DNA of 64,000 bases from Mycobacterium sp. WUMAC-067 (GTDB taxonomy: Bacteria > Actinomycetota > Actinomycetes > Mycobacteriales > Mycobacteriaceae), in contig NZ_JAEKMI010000002.1 of the NCBI RefSeq assembly GCF_020217485.1, forward strand, positions 124,001 to 188,000. Reading direction: 5' to 3'. Shown here one piece after another: positions 20,690 to 31,687 of the stretch; the first letter of the stretch is position 1; each line of letters begins with the position of its first letter. A program made the position numbers and the translations under genes. The notes beneath the pieces are model-generated. The model made no database searches and had not been told where the DNA came from. It saw only the letters and a list, made by a program, of their open reading frames with translations.

Positions 20690-22885
20690 CTACTCCGGTT
20701 CCAGCCACAGGGCCGACGTCGGCGGCAACACCAGCACCGCCGAGGCCGGGCGCCCGTGCCACGGGTCCTCGGTGGCGTCGACGCCGCCCAGGTTGCCGAT
20801 TCCCGTGCCGTTGTAGACCGTTGCGTCGGTGTTGAGCACCTCGCGCCAGCGGCCGGCTGACGGCAGGCCGAGCCGGTATCCGCCGTGCTCGGCGCCGGCG
20901 AAATTGAACACGCACGCCATCACCGAGCCGTCCTTGCCGTAGCGCAGGAAGCTCAACACGTTGTTACCCGAGTCGTTGGCGTCGATCCAGGAGTAGCCGT
21001 CGGGCACGGTATCCTGGCTCCACAGCGCCGGGTGGCTGCGGTAGATGGCGTTGATGTCGCGCACCATGCGCAGGATCCCGTTGGAGAATCCCTGCTCGTC
21101 CAGCTGCCACCAATCCAGGCCACGCTCTTCGGACCACTCCGCGTGCTGGCCGAATTCCTGTCCCATGAACAACAATTGCTTGCCCGGGTGCGCCCACTGG
21201 TAGGCGAGCAGGCTGCGCAGGCCGGCGGCTTTGACGTGATTGTTGCCCGGCATGCGTCCCCACAGCGTTCCCTTGCCGTGGACCACCTCGTCATGGCTGA
21301 TCGGTAGCACGTAGTTCTCGCTGAACGCGTAGAGCATCGAGAACGTCATCTCGTGGTGATGATAGCTCCGATAGATCGGATCGCGGCTGATGTAGTCGAG
21401 CGTGTCATGCATCCAGCCCATGTTCCACTTCATCGAAAAGCCCAGGCCACCAAGGTTTGTCGGCCGGGTGACCCCGGGCCACGAGGTCGACTCCTCGGCG
21501 ATGGTGACGATGCCCGGGGCGGTCTTGTGCGCCGTGGCGTTCATCTCCTGCAGGAACTGGACCGCCTCCAGGTTCTCCCGCCCGCCGTAGATGTTCGGCG
21601 TCCAGCCGCCCTCGGGACGCGAGTAATCCAGGTACAGCATCGACGCGACCGCATCCACCCGTAAGCCGTCGATGTGGAATTCCTCGAGCCAATACAACGC
21701 GTTGGCCACCAGGAAGTTGCGCACTTCGCGTCGTCCGAAGTCGAATACGTAAGTGCCCCAGTCAAGTTGCTCGCCGCGTTTCGGGTCGGAGTGTTCGTAG
21801 AGCGGGGTGCCGTCGAACCGTCCCAGCGCCCACGCGTCCTTCGGGAAGTGCGCCGGCACCCAGTCCACCAGCACGCCGATGCCGGCCTGGTGCAGGGCGT
21901 CGACCAGGGCGCGGAACTCGTCCGGCGTGCCGAACCGCGACGTCGGGGCGTAGTACGACGTCACCTGGTAGCCCCAGGAACCGGCGAACGGATGTTCGGC
22001 GACCGGCAGCAGCTCGACGTGGGTGAAGCCGTGCTCCACAACGTAATCCGTCAGCTCGCGGGCCAACTGGCGATAGTTGAGGCCGGGTCGCCATGAACCC
22101 AGGTGCACCTCGTAGGTGCTCATCGGCTCGAACACCGGGTTGCGCCCGGCGCGCTGGGCCATCCAGTCCGCGTCTTCCCAGGTGTACTTGCTGCGTGTCA
22201 CCCGGGAGGCCGTGTGCGGGGGCACCTCGGTGGCAAAGGCCATGGGGTCGGCGCGCTCGGTCACGACTCCGTCGGCGCCGTGGACGCGGAACTTGTAGAG
22301 CCCCTCGAGCGGAAAGCCGGGCCAGAACAGCTCCCACACACCCGACGAGCCCAGCACCCGCATCGGGGCTTCGTTACCGGTCCAGCCGTTGAACTCGCCG
22401 ATCAGGCTGACGCCCTTGGCGTTGGGCGCCCACACCGCGAACGACACCCCATTGACGACGCCGTCGGCGGTGGTGAACGAGCGGGGGTGTGCGCCAAGGA
22501 CTTCCCAGAGTCGTTCGTGGCGCCCTTCGGCGAACAGGTGCAGATCGACCTCGCCCAGGGTGGGCAAGAAACGGTAAGCGTCGGCGACGACGTGCGGGTC
22601 GGAACCTTCGTAGGTGATGCGTAGGCGGTAGTCGATCAGGTTGGTGAACGGCAGCGCCACGGCGAACAGGCCGGATTCGACGTGCTGCATCGGGAATCGA
22701 TCATCGCCGACGAGGGCGACGACTTCGACCGCGTGCGGGCGGTACGCCCGAATGACGGTGTGGTCGCCGTATTCGTGTGCCCCCAGCACGCCGTGCGGGT
22801 TGTAGTGTGTGCCGGCGACCAGGCGCGACAGATCGGCAGGATCGGGCGCCAGGTGCGTCCGAGCGAGTTGGTCGGCTTGGCTCAT
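20690..22885 (-). CDS. glgB: 1,4-alpha-glucan branching enzyme GlgB
   Basis: 731 residues, the same length as the M. tuberculosis enzyme. The ATG at 22885 ([19 protein letters not shown]) follows GGAGGCGATAGGG. The N-terminal carbohydrate-binding modules include [13 protein letters not shown] and the [20 protein letters not shown] motif. The GH13 barrel holds the nucleophile in [17 protein letters not shown], the acid/base in TIAEEST, and the region-IV motif [13 protein letters not shown]. It adds alpha-1,6 branches to linear alpha-1,4 glucans made by GlgE, as in the GlgE pathway. It is preceded on the same strand by glgE with a 35-bp gap, indicating one operon. Confidence 0.97.
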   Translation of the reverse strand: MSQADQLARTHLAPDPADLSRLVAGTHYNPHGVLGAHEYGDHTVIRAYRPHAVEVVALVGDDRFPMQHVESGLFAVALPFTNLIDYRLRITYEGSDPHVVADAYRFLPTLGEVDLHLFAEGRHERLWEVLGAHPRSFTTADGVVNGVSFAVWAPNAKGVSLIGEFNGWTGNEAPMRVLGSSGVWELFWPGFPLEGLYKFRVHGADGVVTERADPMAFATEVPPHTASRVTRSKYTWEDADWMAQRAGRNPVFEPMSTYEVHLGSWRPGLNYRQLARELTDYVVEHGFTHVELLPVAEHPFAGSWGYQVTSYYAPTSRFGTPDEFRALVDALHQAGIGVLVDWVPAHFPKDAWALGRFDGTPLYEHSDPKRGEQLDWGTYVFDFGRREVRNFLVANALYWLEEFHIDGLRVDAVASMLYLDYSRPEGGWTPNIYGGRENLEAVQFLQEMNATAHKTAPGIVTIAEESTSWPGVTRPTNLGGLGFSMKWNMGWMHDTLDYISRDPIYRSYHHHEMTFSMLYAFSENYVLPISHDEVVHGKGTLWGRMPGNNHVKAAGLRSLLAYQWAHPGKQLLFMGQEFGQHAEWSEERGLDWWQLDEQGFSNGILRMVRDINAIYRSHPALWSQDTVPDGYSWIDANDSGNNVLSFLRYGKDGSVMACVFNFAGAEHGGYRLGLPSAGRWREVLNTDATVYNGTGIGNLGGVDATEDPWHGRPASAVLVLPPTSALWLEPE

Positions 22886-22920
22886 GTCCCTATCGCCTCC
22901 GGTCCGTTTCATGTCCCGTC

Positions 22921-25020
22921 TCAATGCCTGCGCAGCAGTGTCATGCGAGCGTCATGCGGCACGAGCGGCATGTTGATGATGTGCGCGACCGCCTGGCCAG
23001 GATCGATGCGAACGTAATTGGCTTGCCCCCATTGGAATTCCTGGCCGGTGATCTCATCGCGCACCCAAAACCGCTCGTAGGGCTCCATACCCAGTGCGGC
23101 CATATCCAAAAACAGCGTCGCTTCCTCGGGGCCGAACGCGTTGAGGGTCACCACCACCAACACGCAGTCGCCCGTGGCCGGGTCGAACTTGCTGTAGGCG
23201 AGCAGCGCGTCGTTGTCCACGCTGTGGAAATGGATGGTGCGCAGCTGCTGCAGCGCGGGGTGGACCCGGCGAATCGCGTTGAGCTGCGTGATGAACGGCT
23301 CGAGCGAGCGTCCTTCGGCGAGCGCACCCGCGAAATCGCGAGGCCGCAATTCGTACTTCTCCGAGTCCAGGTACTCCTCGCTGCCTTCCCGCACCGCGCG
23401 GTGCTCGAAGAGCTCGTAGCCCGAGTACACGCCCCAGGCGGGCCCCATGGTCGCGGCCAGCACCGCGCGCACGGCGAACATGCCGGGCCCGTTGTGCTGC
23501 AAGATCGCGTGCAGGATGTCGGGGGTGTTGACGAACAGGTTTGGCCGGCGGAAGTCGGCGAGCGCGGCGATGTCGGTGCCGAATTCGGTCAGCTCCCACT
23601 TCGCCGTGCGCCAGGTGAAGTAGCTGTACGACTGCGTGAATCCCAGTTTGGCGAGCCCGTACTGGCGGGCCGGTGGCGTGAAGGCTTCGGAGAGAAACAG
23701 CACATCGGGGTCGATGGCCTTCACCGCGGCGATCAACCACGCCCAGAAATCCGGCGGCTTGGTGTGCGGGTTGTCGACGCGAAAGAACTTGACGCCGTGG
23801 TCCATCCAATGCCGGACGACGCGCAGCACCTCGTCGTAGAGGCCGGCCGGGTCGTTGTCGAAGTTGATCGGGTAGATGTCCTGGTACTTCTTCGGCGGGT
23901 TCTCCGCGTAGGCGATGGTGCCGTCGGGCAATTCGGTGAACCAGTTGCGGTGGCTACGCGCCCAAGGATGGTCCGGTGCGCATTGAAGAGCGAGGTCCAG
24001 CGCCACCTCCATGCCCAATTCGCGTGTTGCGGCGACGAACGCGTCGAAGTCCTCGATCGTGCCCAAATCCGGGTGGACGGCGTCGTGGCCGCCCTCGTCG
24101 CTGCCGATCGCCCAGGGGGACCCCACATCTCCGGGGGCGGCGGTGGGTGAGTTGTTGCGCCCCTTGCGATGTACCTTGCCGATCGGATGGATCGGCGGCA
24201 GGTAGACGACGTCGAATCCCATTGCCGCGATGCGCGGAAGCGCGGCGGTTGCCGTGGCGAATGTGCCGTGCACGGGGTTGCCGTCGGCGTCCCACCCGCC
24301 CGTCGAGCGGGGAAACATCTCGTACCAGGAGCCGAACCGGGCCAACGGCCGGTCCACCCAGACGCTGTACTGCTCGCCCCGGGTGACGAAATCGCGGAGC
24401 GGGTAGTCCGCCAGGATCTCTTCGATCTCCGGGCTCAGCGCTAGCGCGGTTCGGGTGACCGGGTCCCCAGGGGTGCGCAGCGCTGCGGCGGCGGCCAGCA
24501 GCGGTTCGCGCCGGGCCCGCGGCACCTCCGCGGCGGCGCGCTCGAACAACCCGGCACCGACGAGAAGATCGTTGGACAGTTCCTTCTCGCCCTGACCGGC
24601 GTCCAGTTTGGCGACCAACCCGTGTCGCCAGGAGTGGATCGGATCGCCCCACCCGTCGACGCGGAAGGTCCACAGCCCGACCTGGTCGGGGGTGAACTGG
24701 CCGTGGAACACATAGGGTTCCAGACCCATCGTCATCGGCAACGCCAGCGGCTTGATCCGTTGCTGGTCAGCCTTGCCGTCGCGGTCGGTGACCGGCTTTG
24801 CCGGGGCCTGAACCGCTTTGACGCGGCGAGTCTCCGTTACTTGCGGATAGCCTGGCCCGAGGTAGCGCACGACCAGGGTTGCCGCCACGGCCTCGTGGCC
24901 TTCGCGCCATACCGCGGCGCTGACCGGCACGACCTCGCCGACCACAGCTTTCGCGGGATACGCGCCACAGGAAACGACCGGCTGGACGCTATCGATCTCG
25001 ACACGACCGGGCACCACCAC
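22921..25020 (-). CDS. glgE: Maltose-1-phosphate maltosyltransferase GlgE
   Basis: About 699 residues. GlgE adds maltosyl units from maltose-1-phosphate to alpha-1,4 glucan. The N-terminal domain begins VPGRVEID. The GH13 core has [18 protein letters not shown], the nucleophile in [12 protein letters not shown] (Asp about 416) and the acid/base in FLSEAFT (Glu about 445). Substrate-binding [14 protein letters not shown] is intact. The 5' end is odd. A GTG run at 25012-25020 is the first start in frame, and no well-spaced ribosome site precedes it. The usual IGTEWW residues before VPGRVEID are encoded just upstream but one base out of frame, next to a 39-bp repeat. The start is therefore uncertain; the body of the protein is not. 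Confidence 0.93.
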   Translation of the reverse strand: MVVPGRVEIDSVQPVVSCGAYPAKAVVGEVVPVSAAVWREGHEAVAATLVVRYLGPGYPQVTETRRVKAVQAPAKPVTDRDGKADQQRIKPLALPMTMGLEPYVFHGQFTPDQVGLWTFRVDGWGDPIHSWRHGLVAKLDAGQGEKELSNDLLVGAGLFERAAAEVPRARREPLLAAAAALRTPGDPVTRTALALSPEIEEILADYPLRDFVTRGEQYSVWVDRPLARFGSWYEMFPRSTGGWDADGNPVHGTFATATAALPRIAAMGFDVVYLPPIHPIGKVHRKGRNNSPTAAPGDVGSPWAIGSDEGGHDAVHPDLGTIEDFDAFVAATRELGMEVALDLALQCAPDHPWARSHRNWFTELPDGTIAYAENPPKKYQDIYPINFDNDPAGLYDEVLRVVRHWMDHGVKFFRVDNPHTKPPDFWAWLIAAVKAIDPDVLFLSEAFTPPARQYGLAKLGFTQSYSYFTWRTAKWELTEFGTDIAALADFRRPNLFVNTPDILHAILQHNGPGMFAVRAVLAATMGPAWGVYSGYELFEHRAVREGSEEYLDSEKYELRPRDFAGALAEGRSLEPFITQLNAIRRVHPALQQLRTIHFHSVDNDALLAYSKFDPATGDCVLVVVTLNAFGPEEATLFLDMAALGMEPYERFWVRDEITGQEFQWGQANYVRIDPGQAVAHIINMPLVPHDARMTLLRRH

Positions 25021-25037
25021 TCCGTTCCGATTTTCCC

Positions 25038-25076
25038 GCTTCCTCCGCGTCCCGCGCCGCGGGCCGCATCGTCACC
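25038..25076. repeat. 39-bp palindromic repeat, diverged copy at the glgE 5' end
   Basis: Aligns along its whole length with the copies at 469-507 and 526-564, with the same GCTTCCTCCGC left end and CGCATCGTCACC right end. The stem is CCCGC...GCGGG instead of CTCCGC...GCGGAG, so paired bases changed together. It overlaps the place where the glgE start codon region would be expected. Confidence 0.7.
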
Positions 25077-25297
25077 GGGAGCGTTCCGATTGTGTGCGGC
25101 CAATCCGGGTGTGCTCCCCGCGGAACGCCGCTCGTCGGGAAACTTCCTGTCGTGGGGAACTTTCTGTGCGGGGAGGCATCGTTGCGACCCCGATAACTAA
25201 CCGATACCCACCCTAGTCTTCGGTCACACCCCGCTGCGGAAAAGCGGTCTTTCCCGCCGCCGTGCGCGGGGCGGAATCCTCAGTAAGGTAGGGACGC

Positions 25298-27943
25298 GTG
25301 AAAGCCCTCCGCCGGTTTACCGTCCGTGCTCATCTTCCCGAGCGTTTGACCGCGCTGGACCAGCTCTCGACCAACCTGCGTTGGTCGTGGGACAAGCCGA
25401 CGCAGGATTTCTTCGCGACGATCGATCCCGACCTCTGGGACCGGTGTGGCCGTGACCCGGTGGCGTTGCTGGGCGCGGTGAACCCGGCGCGGCTCGACGC
25501 GTTGGCGATCGATGAGGCGTTCCTTCGCCGGCTCGACGAGCTGACCGCCGATCTGAACGATTACCTGACCCGCCCGCTGTGGTACCAGCAACAGCAGGAA
25601 CACGGGGCCGAAATGCCGGCGGCCGTCGCCTACTTCTCGATGGAGTTCGGCATCGCCGAAGTGCTGCCGAACTACTCCGGCGGGTTGGGAATCCTTGCGG
25701 GTGACCACCTGAAGTCCGCATCGGATTTGGGCGTGCCGTTGGTGGCGGTGGGCCTCTACTACCGCTCCGGCTACTTCCGGCAGTCGTTGACCGCCGACGG
25801 GTGGCAGCACGAGAACTACCCGTCGCTGGACCCGCAGGGGCTGCCGCTGCGGCTGCTGACCGATGCCACCGGCGATCCCGCCCTGGTCGAGCTGATGCTG
25901 CCGGACTCCGCGCAGTTGCATGCCCGGATCTGGGTCGCGGAGGTCGGCAGGGTCCCGCTGCTCTTGCTCGATTCCGACGTCCCCGAGAACGAGCATGATC
26001 TGCGCGGCGTCACCGACCGCCTGTACGGGGGCGATCAGGAACATCGGATGAGGCAGGAGATCCTGGCCGGCATCGGCGGGGTGCGGGCGATCCGCGCCTA
26101 CACCGCCATCCAGGGCCTGCCCGCACCCGAGGTGTTCCACATGAACGAGGGGCACGCGGGGTTCCTGGGCGCCGAACGCATTCGCGAGCTGATGACCGGT
26201 CCGGGGCTGGACTTCGACACCGCGCTGACGGTGGTGCGCTCGAGCACCGTGTTCACCACGCACACCCCGGTGCCCGCCGGCATCGACCGTTTCCCCATCG
26301 ACATGGTGCGGCTCTACTTCGACGACCATCGTGGCGACGAATCGGAATCCGGCCAGAAAGGCGCGGCGGCCGATGCCACGAGTGCGCCCGCGTTGCTGCC
26401 CGGGGTGCCGACGGCGCGCATCCTGGCGCTCGGCGCCGAGGACGACCCGGCCAAATTCAACATGGCGCACATGGGTCTGCGCCTGGCCCAGCGGGCCAAT
26501 GGGGTCTCGTCGCTGCACGGCCGGGTGAGCCGGGCGATGTTCAACGAACTGTGGCCCGGATTCGACGCCGGCGAGGTGCCGATCGGGTCGATCACCAACG
26601 GAGTTCACGCGCGCACCTGGGCGGCGCCGCAGTGGCTGCAGCTGGGCTACGAGCTGGCCGGGTCGGATTCGTTCAGCGATCCGGGGGTGTGGTTGCGCCT
26701 GCAGCAGGTCGATGCGGGCCACCTGTGGTGGATTCGCTCACAATTGAGGTCTCTGCTGGTCGACGACGTGCGGCGCAGGCTGCGCCGCTCATGGCTGGAA
26801 CGTGGCGCCTCGGATGCCGAATTAGGTTGGATAGCAACGGCTTTCGATCCAGAAGTGCTGACCATCGGGTTCGCTCGGCGGGTGCCGACGTACAAGCGGT
26901 TGACGCTGATGCTGCGGGATCCGGATCGGCTGGAACAGCTGCTCCTGGATAGCGAACGGCCGATTCAGCTGATCGTTGCCGGTAAGTCGCACCCGGCCGA
27001 CGACGGCGGCAAGGCGCTGATCCAGCAGGTGGTGCGGTTTGCCGACCGGCCCGAGGTGCGGCACCGCATCGCGTTTTTGCCCGACTACGACATGTCCATG
27101 GCCAGGCTGCTGTATTGGGGCTGCGACGTCTGGCTGAACAACCCGCTGCGGCCGCTGGAGGCCTGTGGCACTTCGGGAATGAAGAGCGCACTCAACGGCG
27201 GGCTGAACCTGTCCATCCGCGACGGCTGGTGGGATGAATGGTACGACGGCGAAAACGGTTGGGAGATACCGTCTGCCGACGGTGTGGCCGATGAGGGGCG
27301 CCGCGACGACCTCGAATCCAGCGCGCTCTACCGGCTGCTGGAAGAAGCCGTGGCACCGAAGTTCTACGAGCGCGACGAACGCGGGGTGCCACCCCGCTGG
27401 ATCGAAATGGTGCGCCACACCCTGCAGACGCTCGGCCCGAAGGTCCTCGCTTCCCGCATGGTGCGCGACTATGTCGAGCAGTACTACACGCCCGCGGCCC
27501 AATCGCTGCGCAAGACGATCGCACCCGACGACGCGGGCGGCGGCGAGTTCGGCGCCGCCCGCGAGCTGGCGGCCTATCGCCGGCGCGCTTACGAGGCGTG
27601 GCCGAAGATCGTGATCACCGACGTCGACAGCACCGGCCTGCCGGACAGTCCCGTGCTCGGTTCCAAGCTGACCCTGACCGCCACCGTGCAGCTGGCCGGG
27701 CTGGCACCCGACGAGGTCACGGTCCAGGCGGTGGTCGGCCGGGTCGACGCCAGCGATGCGCTGCTGGAACCGGTCACCGTCGAGATGTCGTACACCGGCA
27801 CCGCCGAGGGCGGCAACCAGGTGTTCTCGACGACGACGCCGCTGCCGTTGGCGGGATCGGTCGGCTACACCGTGCGCGTGCTGCCCCGCCATCCGATGCT
27901 GGCCGCCGGCAACGAGCTCGGTCTGGTCACCCTGGCCCGGTGA
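25298..27943 (+). CDS. glgP: Alpha-glucan phosphorylase GlgP
   Basis: 881 residues from a GTG at 25298 (VKALRRFTVRAHLPERLTAL), with AAGGTAGGG before it. It releases glucose-1-phosphate from alpha-1,4 glucan using phosphate and pyridoxal phosphate. Key segments are YFSMEFGIAEVLPNYSGGLGILAGDHLKSASDLG, HMNEGHAGF and GFARRVPTYKR, and the PLP-binding region LEACGTSGMKSALNGGLNLSIRDGWWDE. It belongs to the shorter, unregulated bacterial/archaeal type with a C-terminal extension after about residue 745. A small insert around residues 348-370 (DESESGQKGAAADATSA) makes it longer than the M. tuberculosis Rv1328 protein. It is divergent from glgE, opposite in role. Confidence 0.95.
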   Translation: MKALRRFTVRAHLPERLTALDQLSTNLRWSWDKPTQDFFATIDPDLWDRCGRDPVALLGAVNPARLDALAIDEAFLRRLDELTADLNDYLTRPLWYQQQQEHGAEMPAAVAYFSMEFGIAEVLPNYSGGLGILAGDHLKSASDLGVPLVAVGLYYRSGYFRQSLTADGWQHENYPSLDPQGLPLRLLTDATGDPALVELMLPDSAQLHARIWVAEVGRVPLLLLDSDVPENEHDLRGVTDRLYGGDQEHRMRQEILAGIGGVRAIRAYTAIQGLPAPEVFHMNEGHAGFLGAERIRELMTGPGLDFDTALTVVRSSTVFTTHTPVPAGIDRFPIDMVRLYFDDHRGDESESGQKGAAADATSAPALLPGVPTARILALGAEDDPAKFNMAHMGLRLAQRANGVSSLHGRVSRAMFNELWPGFDAGEVPIGSITNGVHARTWAAPQWLQLGYELAGSDSFSDPGVWLRLQQVDAGHLWWIRSQLRSLLVDDVRRRLRRSWLERGASDAELGWIATAFDPEVLTIGFARRVPTYKRLTLMLRDPDRLEQLLLDSERPIQLIVAGKSHPADDGGKALIQQVVRFADRPEVRHRIAFLPDYDMSMARLLYWGCDVWLNNPLRPLEACGTSGMKSALNGGLNLSIRDGWWDEWYDGENGWEIPSADGVADEGRRDDLESSALYRLLEEAVAPKFYERDERGVPPRWIEMVRHTLQTLGPKVLASRMVRDYVEQYYTPAAQSLRKTIAPDDAGGGEFGAARELAAYRRRAYEAWPKIVITDVDSTGLPDSPVLGSKLTLTATVQLAGLAPDEVTVQAVVGRVDASDALLEPVTVEMSYTGTAEGGNQVFSTTTPLPLAGSVGYTVRVLPRHPMLAAGNELGLVTLAR

Positions 27944-27953
27944 TCGGTGCCCC

Positions 27954-29975
27954 TCAGGCCGACAGGTCTTGCTCCGCGGTACGCAGCCGCCGCAGCGCCT
28001 CGCGCACCTGCGCCCCGTTGGTGGTCTGCCAGAACGGCGGCAGCGAGGCTCGCAGGTAGCCGCCGTAGCCGGCGGTGACCATGCGCGAGTCGAGCACCGC
28101 GACCACCCCGCGGTCGGTGACGCGGCGCAACAGACGGCCGGAACCCTGCGCCAGCAGTAGCGCCGCGTGGTTGGCCGCGACCGCCATGAAGCCGTTGCCG
28201 CCCCGCGCGGCGACCGCCCGCTGGCGCGCCCCCAGCAGGGGGTCGTCCGGGCGGGGGAACGGGATGCGGTCGATCAGCACCAGCGACAGCGATGGCCCGG
28301 GCACATCGACGCCCTGCCACAGGGACAGGGTGCCGAACAGTGACGTCTGCGGCTCCGCGCTGAACTGCTCGACCAGCGCGGAAGTGCTGTCGTCGCCCTG
28401 GCACAACACCGGTGTCGAGAGCCGTTCTCGCATGGCCTCGGCGGCCGCGCGGGCCGCCCGCATCGACGAGAACAGCCCCAGGGTGCGCCCGTCGGCGGCG
28501 GTGATGAGCTCGGCGATCTCGGCCAGCTGCTCGGCCGAACCGACGCCGTCGCGCCCGGGCGGCGGCAGGTGCGCGGCCACGTACAGGATGCCCGCCTTGG
28601 CGTGCTGAAACGGCGATCCCACGTCGAGGCCGCGCCAGCGCGCGTCGCCGCCGTCGTCGTCGCTCGCGGGAGCGGTCAGACCCCACGCCGCGGCCATGGC
28701 GTCGAACGAGCCGCCGATCGTCAGCGTCGCCGACGTCAGCACCACGGTCGACCGCGAGAACACGCGCTGACGCAGCAGGCCGGCGACCGACAGCGGAGCC
28801 ACCCGCAACACTGGGCGCGGTGAACCCCGGTTCTCCTCGTGTTCCAGCCACACCACGTCGGTGCGGTCGGGGATGGCCGGTCCGAAGGACGCGAGCACCC
28901 GCGACGCGGTCTCCGAAATCTCGCTGAGCGCGGCGACAGCTTCGGCGCGCGCCGACGCCGCCTTGGCGTCGTTCGTGGTGTCGATCGCCGAGCGCGCCGC
29001 GGTCGCGACGTCCCGCAGCGCGGCGAGGTAGGTCGCCATGTCCTCGTCGAGGCGGTCGATGCGCCCCGGCGTGCCGTCGTGGATGGCGGCGGCGAAGTTG
29101 GCCGTCGTCGCGTCGAGGCGCTGGACCAGTTCCGGGCTCACCAACCGGCTGATCCGCCGCGAGGCGACCCCGAGCGCGGCCGACGTCAGCTCCGCGGTGG
29201 CCACCGAGGTCACCCGGTCCACCAACTCGTGCGCCTCGTCGACCACCAGCAGCGCGTGCTCGGGCAGCACCGCGGATTCGGACACCGCGTCGATGGCTAG
29301 CAGCGCGTGGTTGGTGACCACGACGTCGGCGCGGCCGGCCAGGCCCCTGGCCCGCTCGGAGAAGCACTCGGTGCCGAACGGGCAGCGGGCCACCCCGAGG
29401 CATTCCCGCGCGGAAACGCTGACCTGAGACCAGGATCGGTCGGGGACGCCCGGCTTCAAGTCGTCGCGGTCGCCGGATTCGGTGGTCGACGCCCACTCGG
29501 TGAGCCGTTGCACGTCGCGGCCCAGGGCGCTGACCGCCATGGGGTTGAAGAGTTCCTCCTGCGGCCGCCCGTCGGGGTCCTCGCCCTCGGCCGCCCCGCC
29601 GTTGTGAATCTTGTTGAGGCACAGGTAGTTTCGTCGTCCCTTGAGTAAGGCGAACTGCGGGCGGCGCGGCAGCGCGTCGGCCAGGGCATCGATGAGCCGG
29701 GGCAGATCGCGGTCGACGAGCTGGCGCTGCAGGGCGATGGTGGCCGTCGACACGACGACGGGGGAGTCGTCGCCGAGGGCCTGCACGATCGCGGGCACCA
29801 GATAGGCGAGCGACTTGCCGGTGCCGGTGCCGGCCTGCACGACGAGGTGCTCGTCGGTGGCGAAGGCCCGCGCGACCGCGGCGGCCATCTCCTGCTGGCC
29901 GCTGCGTTCACTGCCGCCGAGCGCGGCCACGGCGGTGGCCAGCAGCTCGGGCACGGACACGTCGGACGTGGTCAC
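27954..29975 (-). CDS. dinG: DinG-like ATP-dependent DNA helicase
   Basis: About 673 residues from a GTG at 29975 (VTTSDVSVPELLATAVAALG); a longer frame reaches 30047 but overlaps pncB1. It is an XPD/DinG superfamily 2 helicase. Walker A is AGTGTGKSLAYLVP, the DEAH box is VVDEAHELVDRV, and motif VI is QGSGRLLRRVTDRG. Four cysteines between about residues 185 and 205 (YLC...ARECLGVARCPFGTECF) match the iron-sulphur cluster ligands of this family. It unwinds 5'-3' and acts in repair and on R-loops or G-quadruplexes. It ends 10 bp from the convergent glgP stop and follows pncB1 closely. Confidence 0.93.
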   Translation of the reverse strand: MTTSDVSVPELLATAVAALGGSERSGQQEMAAAVARAFATDEHLVVQAGTGTGKSLAYLVPAIVQALGDDSPVVVSTATIALQRQLVDRDLPRLIDALADALPRRPQFALLKGRRNYLCLNKIHNGGAAEGEDPDGRPQEELFNPMAVSALGRDVQRLTEWASTTESGDRDDLKPGVPDRSWSQVSVSARECLGVARCPFGTECFSERARGLAGRADVVVTNHALLAIDAVSESAVLPEHALLVVDEAHELVDRVTSVATAELTSAALGVASRRISRLVSPELVQRLDATTANFAAAIHDGTPGRIDRLDEDMATYLAALRDVATAARSAIDTTNDAKAASARAEAVAALSEISETASRVLASFGPAIPDRTDVVWLEHEENRGSPRPVLRVAPLSVAGLLRQRVFSRSTVVLTSATLTIGGSFDAMAAAWGLTAPASDDDGGDARWRGLDVGSPFQHAKAGILYVAAHLPPPGRDGVGSAEQLAEIAELITAADGRTLGLFSSMRAARAAAEAMRERLSTPVLCQGDDSTSALVEQFSAEPQTSLFGTLSLWQGVDVPGPSLSLVLIDRIPFPRPDDPLLGARQRAVAARGGNGFMAVAANHAALLLAQGSGRLLRRVTDRGVVAVLDSRMVTAGYGGYLRASLPPFWQTTNGAQVREALRRLRTAEQDLSA

Positions 29976-29983
29976 TCCCTTGG

Positions 29984-31291
29984 TCAGGCCCGGATCTGCG
30001 TCGTCGTGACCGCGGGTTCGCCGTGTGACAAGTTCAAACCCTCCCACGGCAGACTGCGCAGCCCGGAAGCTACCAGCTCGCGCGCCGCCGCGAGGTTCGG
30101 TTTGGACACCAGCTCGCCACCGCGGACCAGCGGGACGGTCAACACCCGGGCCGGTTCACCGACGTCGGGCTGACGGCCGGCCGGATACAGGATCTCCTCG
30201 GTGATGGTGCCGGAGCTGCGCGAGGTGCGCAGCGCCTCTTTGTGTCCGCCGTGGGATTCCTTGTGGCTGCTGCGCTTCTGCACCGCCAGGCCGTCCACTT
30301 CGACGAGTTTGTACACCATGTTCGCCGTCGGGGCGCCCGAGCCCGTCACCAGCGACGTGCCGACGCCGTAACTGTCCACGGGCTCGGCGGCCAATGCGGC
30401 GATGGAGAACTCGTCGAGGTCACCGGAGACCACGATGCGGGTCCGGGTGGCGCCCAGCTCGTCGAGCTGCCGGCGCACCTGGCGGGCCAGCACGCCCAAC
30501 TCGCCGGAGTCGATGCGCACCGCGCCGAGCCCGGTGGCGGCGGCGGCCACCGCGTTGGCCACGCCGGCCGTCACGTCATAGGTGTCCACCAGCAGGGTGG
30601 TGTCGACGCCGAGCGCCTCGACCTGCGCCCGGAAGGCCGCCAATTCGGTCGATGCCGCGGGGGTGTCGGCGCGGGCGTGCAGCATGGTGAACGCGTGCGC
30701 GGAGGTGCCCTCGGCCGGTATTCCGTAGCAGCGCTCAGCCTCCAGGTTGGAGGACGCGGCGAAGCCGGCGATGTAGGCGGCGCGGGCGGCGGCGACCGCC
30801 GCCTGCTCGTGGGTGCGCCGTGACCCCATCTCGATCAGCGGGCGCCCCCTGGCCGCGCTCACCATCCGCGCGGCGGCCGAGGCGACGGCGGTGTCGTGGT
30901 TGAAAATGGACAGCGCCAGCGTTTCGAGCACCACGCATTCGGCGAACGTCCCGCTCACCGACAGCACCGGCGATCCCGGAAAGTACAGCTCGCCTTCGGC
31001 GTAGCCGTCGATATCGCCGCCGAACCGAAAATCGCGCAAGTACCGCAACGTATCTGGATCGAGGAATTGGCCGAGCGACTGGCAGGCCTCGTCATCGAAG
31101 GTGAACTGCGGCAGCGCCTCGAGCAGCCGTCCGGTTCCGGCGACCACGCCGTAGCGACGGCCCTCGGGAAGGCGGCGGGCGAAAAGTTCGAAGGTGGTGC
31201 GCCGATTGGCGCTGCCGTCCCGCAGCGCCGCCGCCAGCATCGTCAACTCGTACTTGTCGGTCAGCAGCCCCGTGACGACCGGGTCGTTCAT
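29984..31291 (-). CDS. pncB1: Nicotinate phosphoribosyltransferase PncB1
   Basis: 435 residues. It makes nicotinate mononucleotide from nicotinate and PRPP in the NAD salvage pathway. Motifs: LLTDKYELTMLAAALRDG at the N terminus, the ELYFPGSPVLSVSG and IEMGSRRTHEQAA segments, and the phosphate-binding VRIDSGELGVLA and IVVSGDLDEFSI. The C-terminal KRSSHKESHGGHKEALR is typical of the family. Its product feeds NAD synthesis. It is divergent from clpS with a 66-bp gap. The order pncB1-dinG matches Rv1330c-Rv1329c. The start at 31291 gives MNDPVVTGLLTDKYEL, slightly shorter than the M. tuberculosis annotation. Confidence 0.95.
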   Translation of the reverse strand: MNDPVVTGLLTDKYELTMLAAALRDGSANRRTTFELFARRLPEGRRYGVVAGTGRLLEALPQFTFDDEACQSLGQFLDPDTLRYLRDFRFGGDIDGYAEGELYFPGSPVLSVSGTFAECVVLETLALSIFNHDTAVASAAARMVSAARGRPLIEMGSRRTHEQAAVAAARAAYIAGFAASSNLEAERCYGIPAEGTSAHAFTMLHARADTPAASTELAAFRAQVEALGVDTTLLVDTYDVTAGVANAVAAAATGLGAVRIDSGELGVLARQVRRQLDELGATRTRIVVSGDLDEFSIAALAAEPVDSYGVGTSLVTGSGAPTANMVYKLVEVDGLAVQKRSSHKESHGGHKEALRTSRSSGTITEEILYPAGRQPDVGEPARVLTVPLVRGGELVSKPNLAAARELVASGLRSLPWEGLNLSHGEPAVTTTQIRA

Positions 31292-31357
31292 TCCATAACG
31301 GTATCGGCTGCCCGCTGGGCTCGGTAACGTCGTCCATCCCTCGGTATCGTGGAGGCC

Positions 31358-31663
31358 ATGGTTGTTATGTCAGCGCCCACTAAGCCGGGCACTACAGGAC
31401 AACGCGAGTCCGCTCCGGTCGAGGTGACGGCGAGTCCCTGGGTCACGATCGTCTGGGATGACCCGGTCAACTTGATGACCTACGTGACATACGTGTTCCA
31501 GAAGTTGTTCGGCTACAGCGAGCCGCATGCCACCAAGCTGATGCTGCAGGTGCACAACGAAGGAAAGGCCGTGGTGTCCGCCGGTAGCCGGGAGTCCATG
31601 GAAGTCGATGTGTCCAAGCTGCACGCCGCCGGTTTGTGGGCGACGCTGCAGCAGGACCGCTGA
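31358..31663 (+). CDS. clpS: ATP-dependent Clp protease adaptor ClpS
   Basis: 101 residues from the ATG at 31358, right after GGAGG. ClpS delivers N-degron substrates to the ClpC1/ClpP protease. The core [39 protein letters not shown] contains the Asp/Asn pocket residues and the helix that binds the N-terminal residue. The protein is nearly identical to M. tuberculosis Rv1331 apart from its N terminus. It is the first gene of a run with the DUF2017 gene and the P1 peptidase. Confidence 0.96.
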   Translation: MVVMSAPTKPGTTGQRESAPVEVTASPWVTIVWDDPVNLMTYVTYVFQKLFGYSEPHATKLMLQVHNEGKAVVSAGSRESMEVDVSKLHAAGLWATLQQDR

Positions 31664-31687
31664 CGCTCGAGGCGCTGGCGATTCCCT

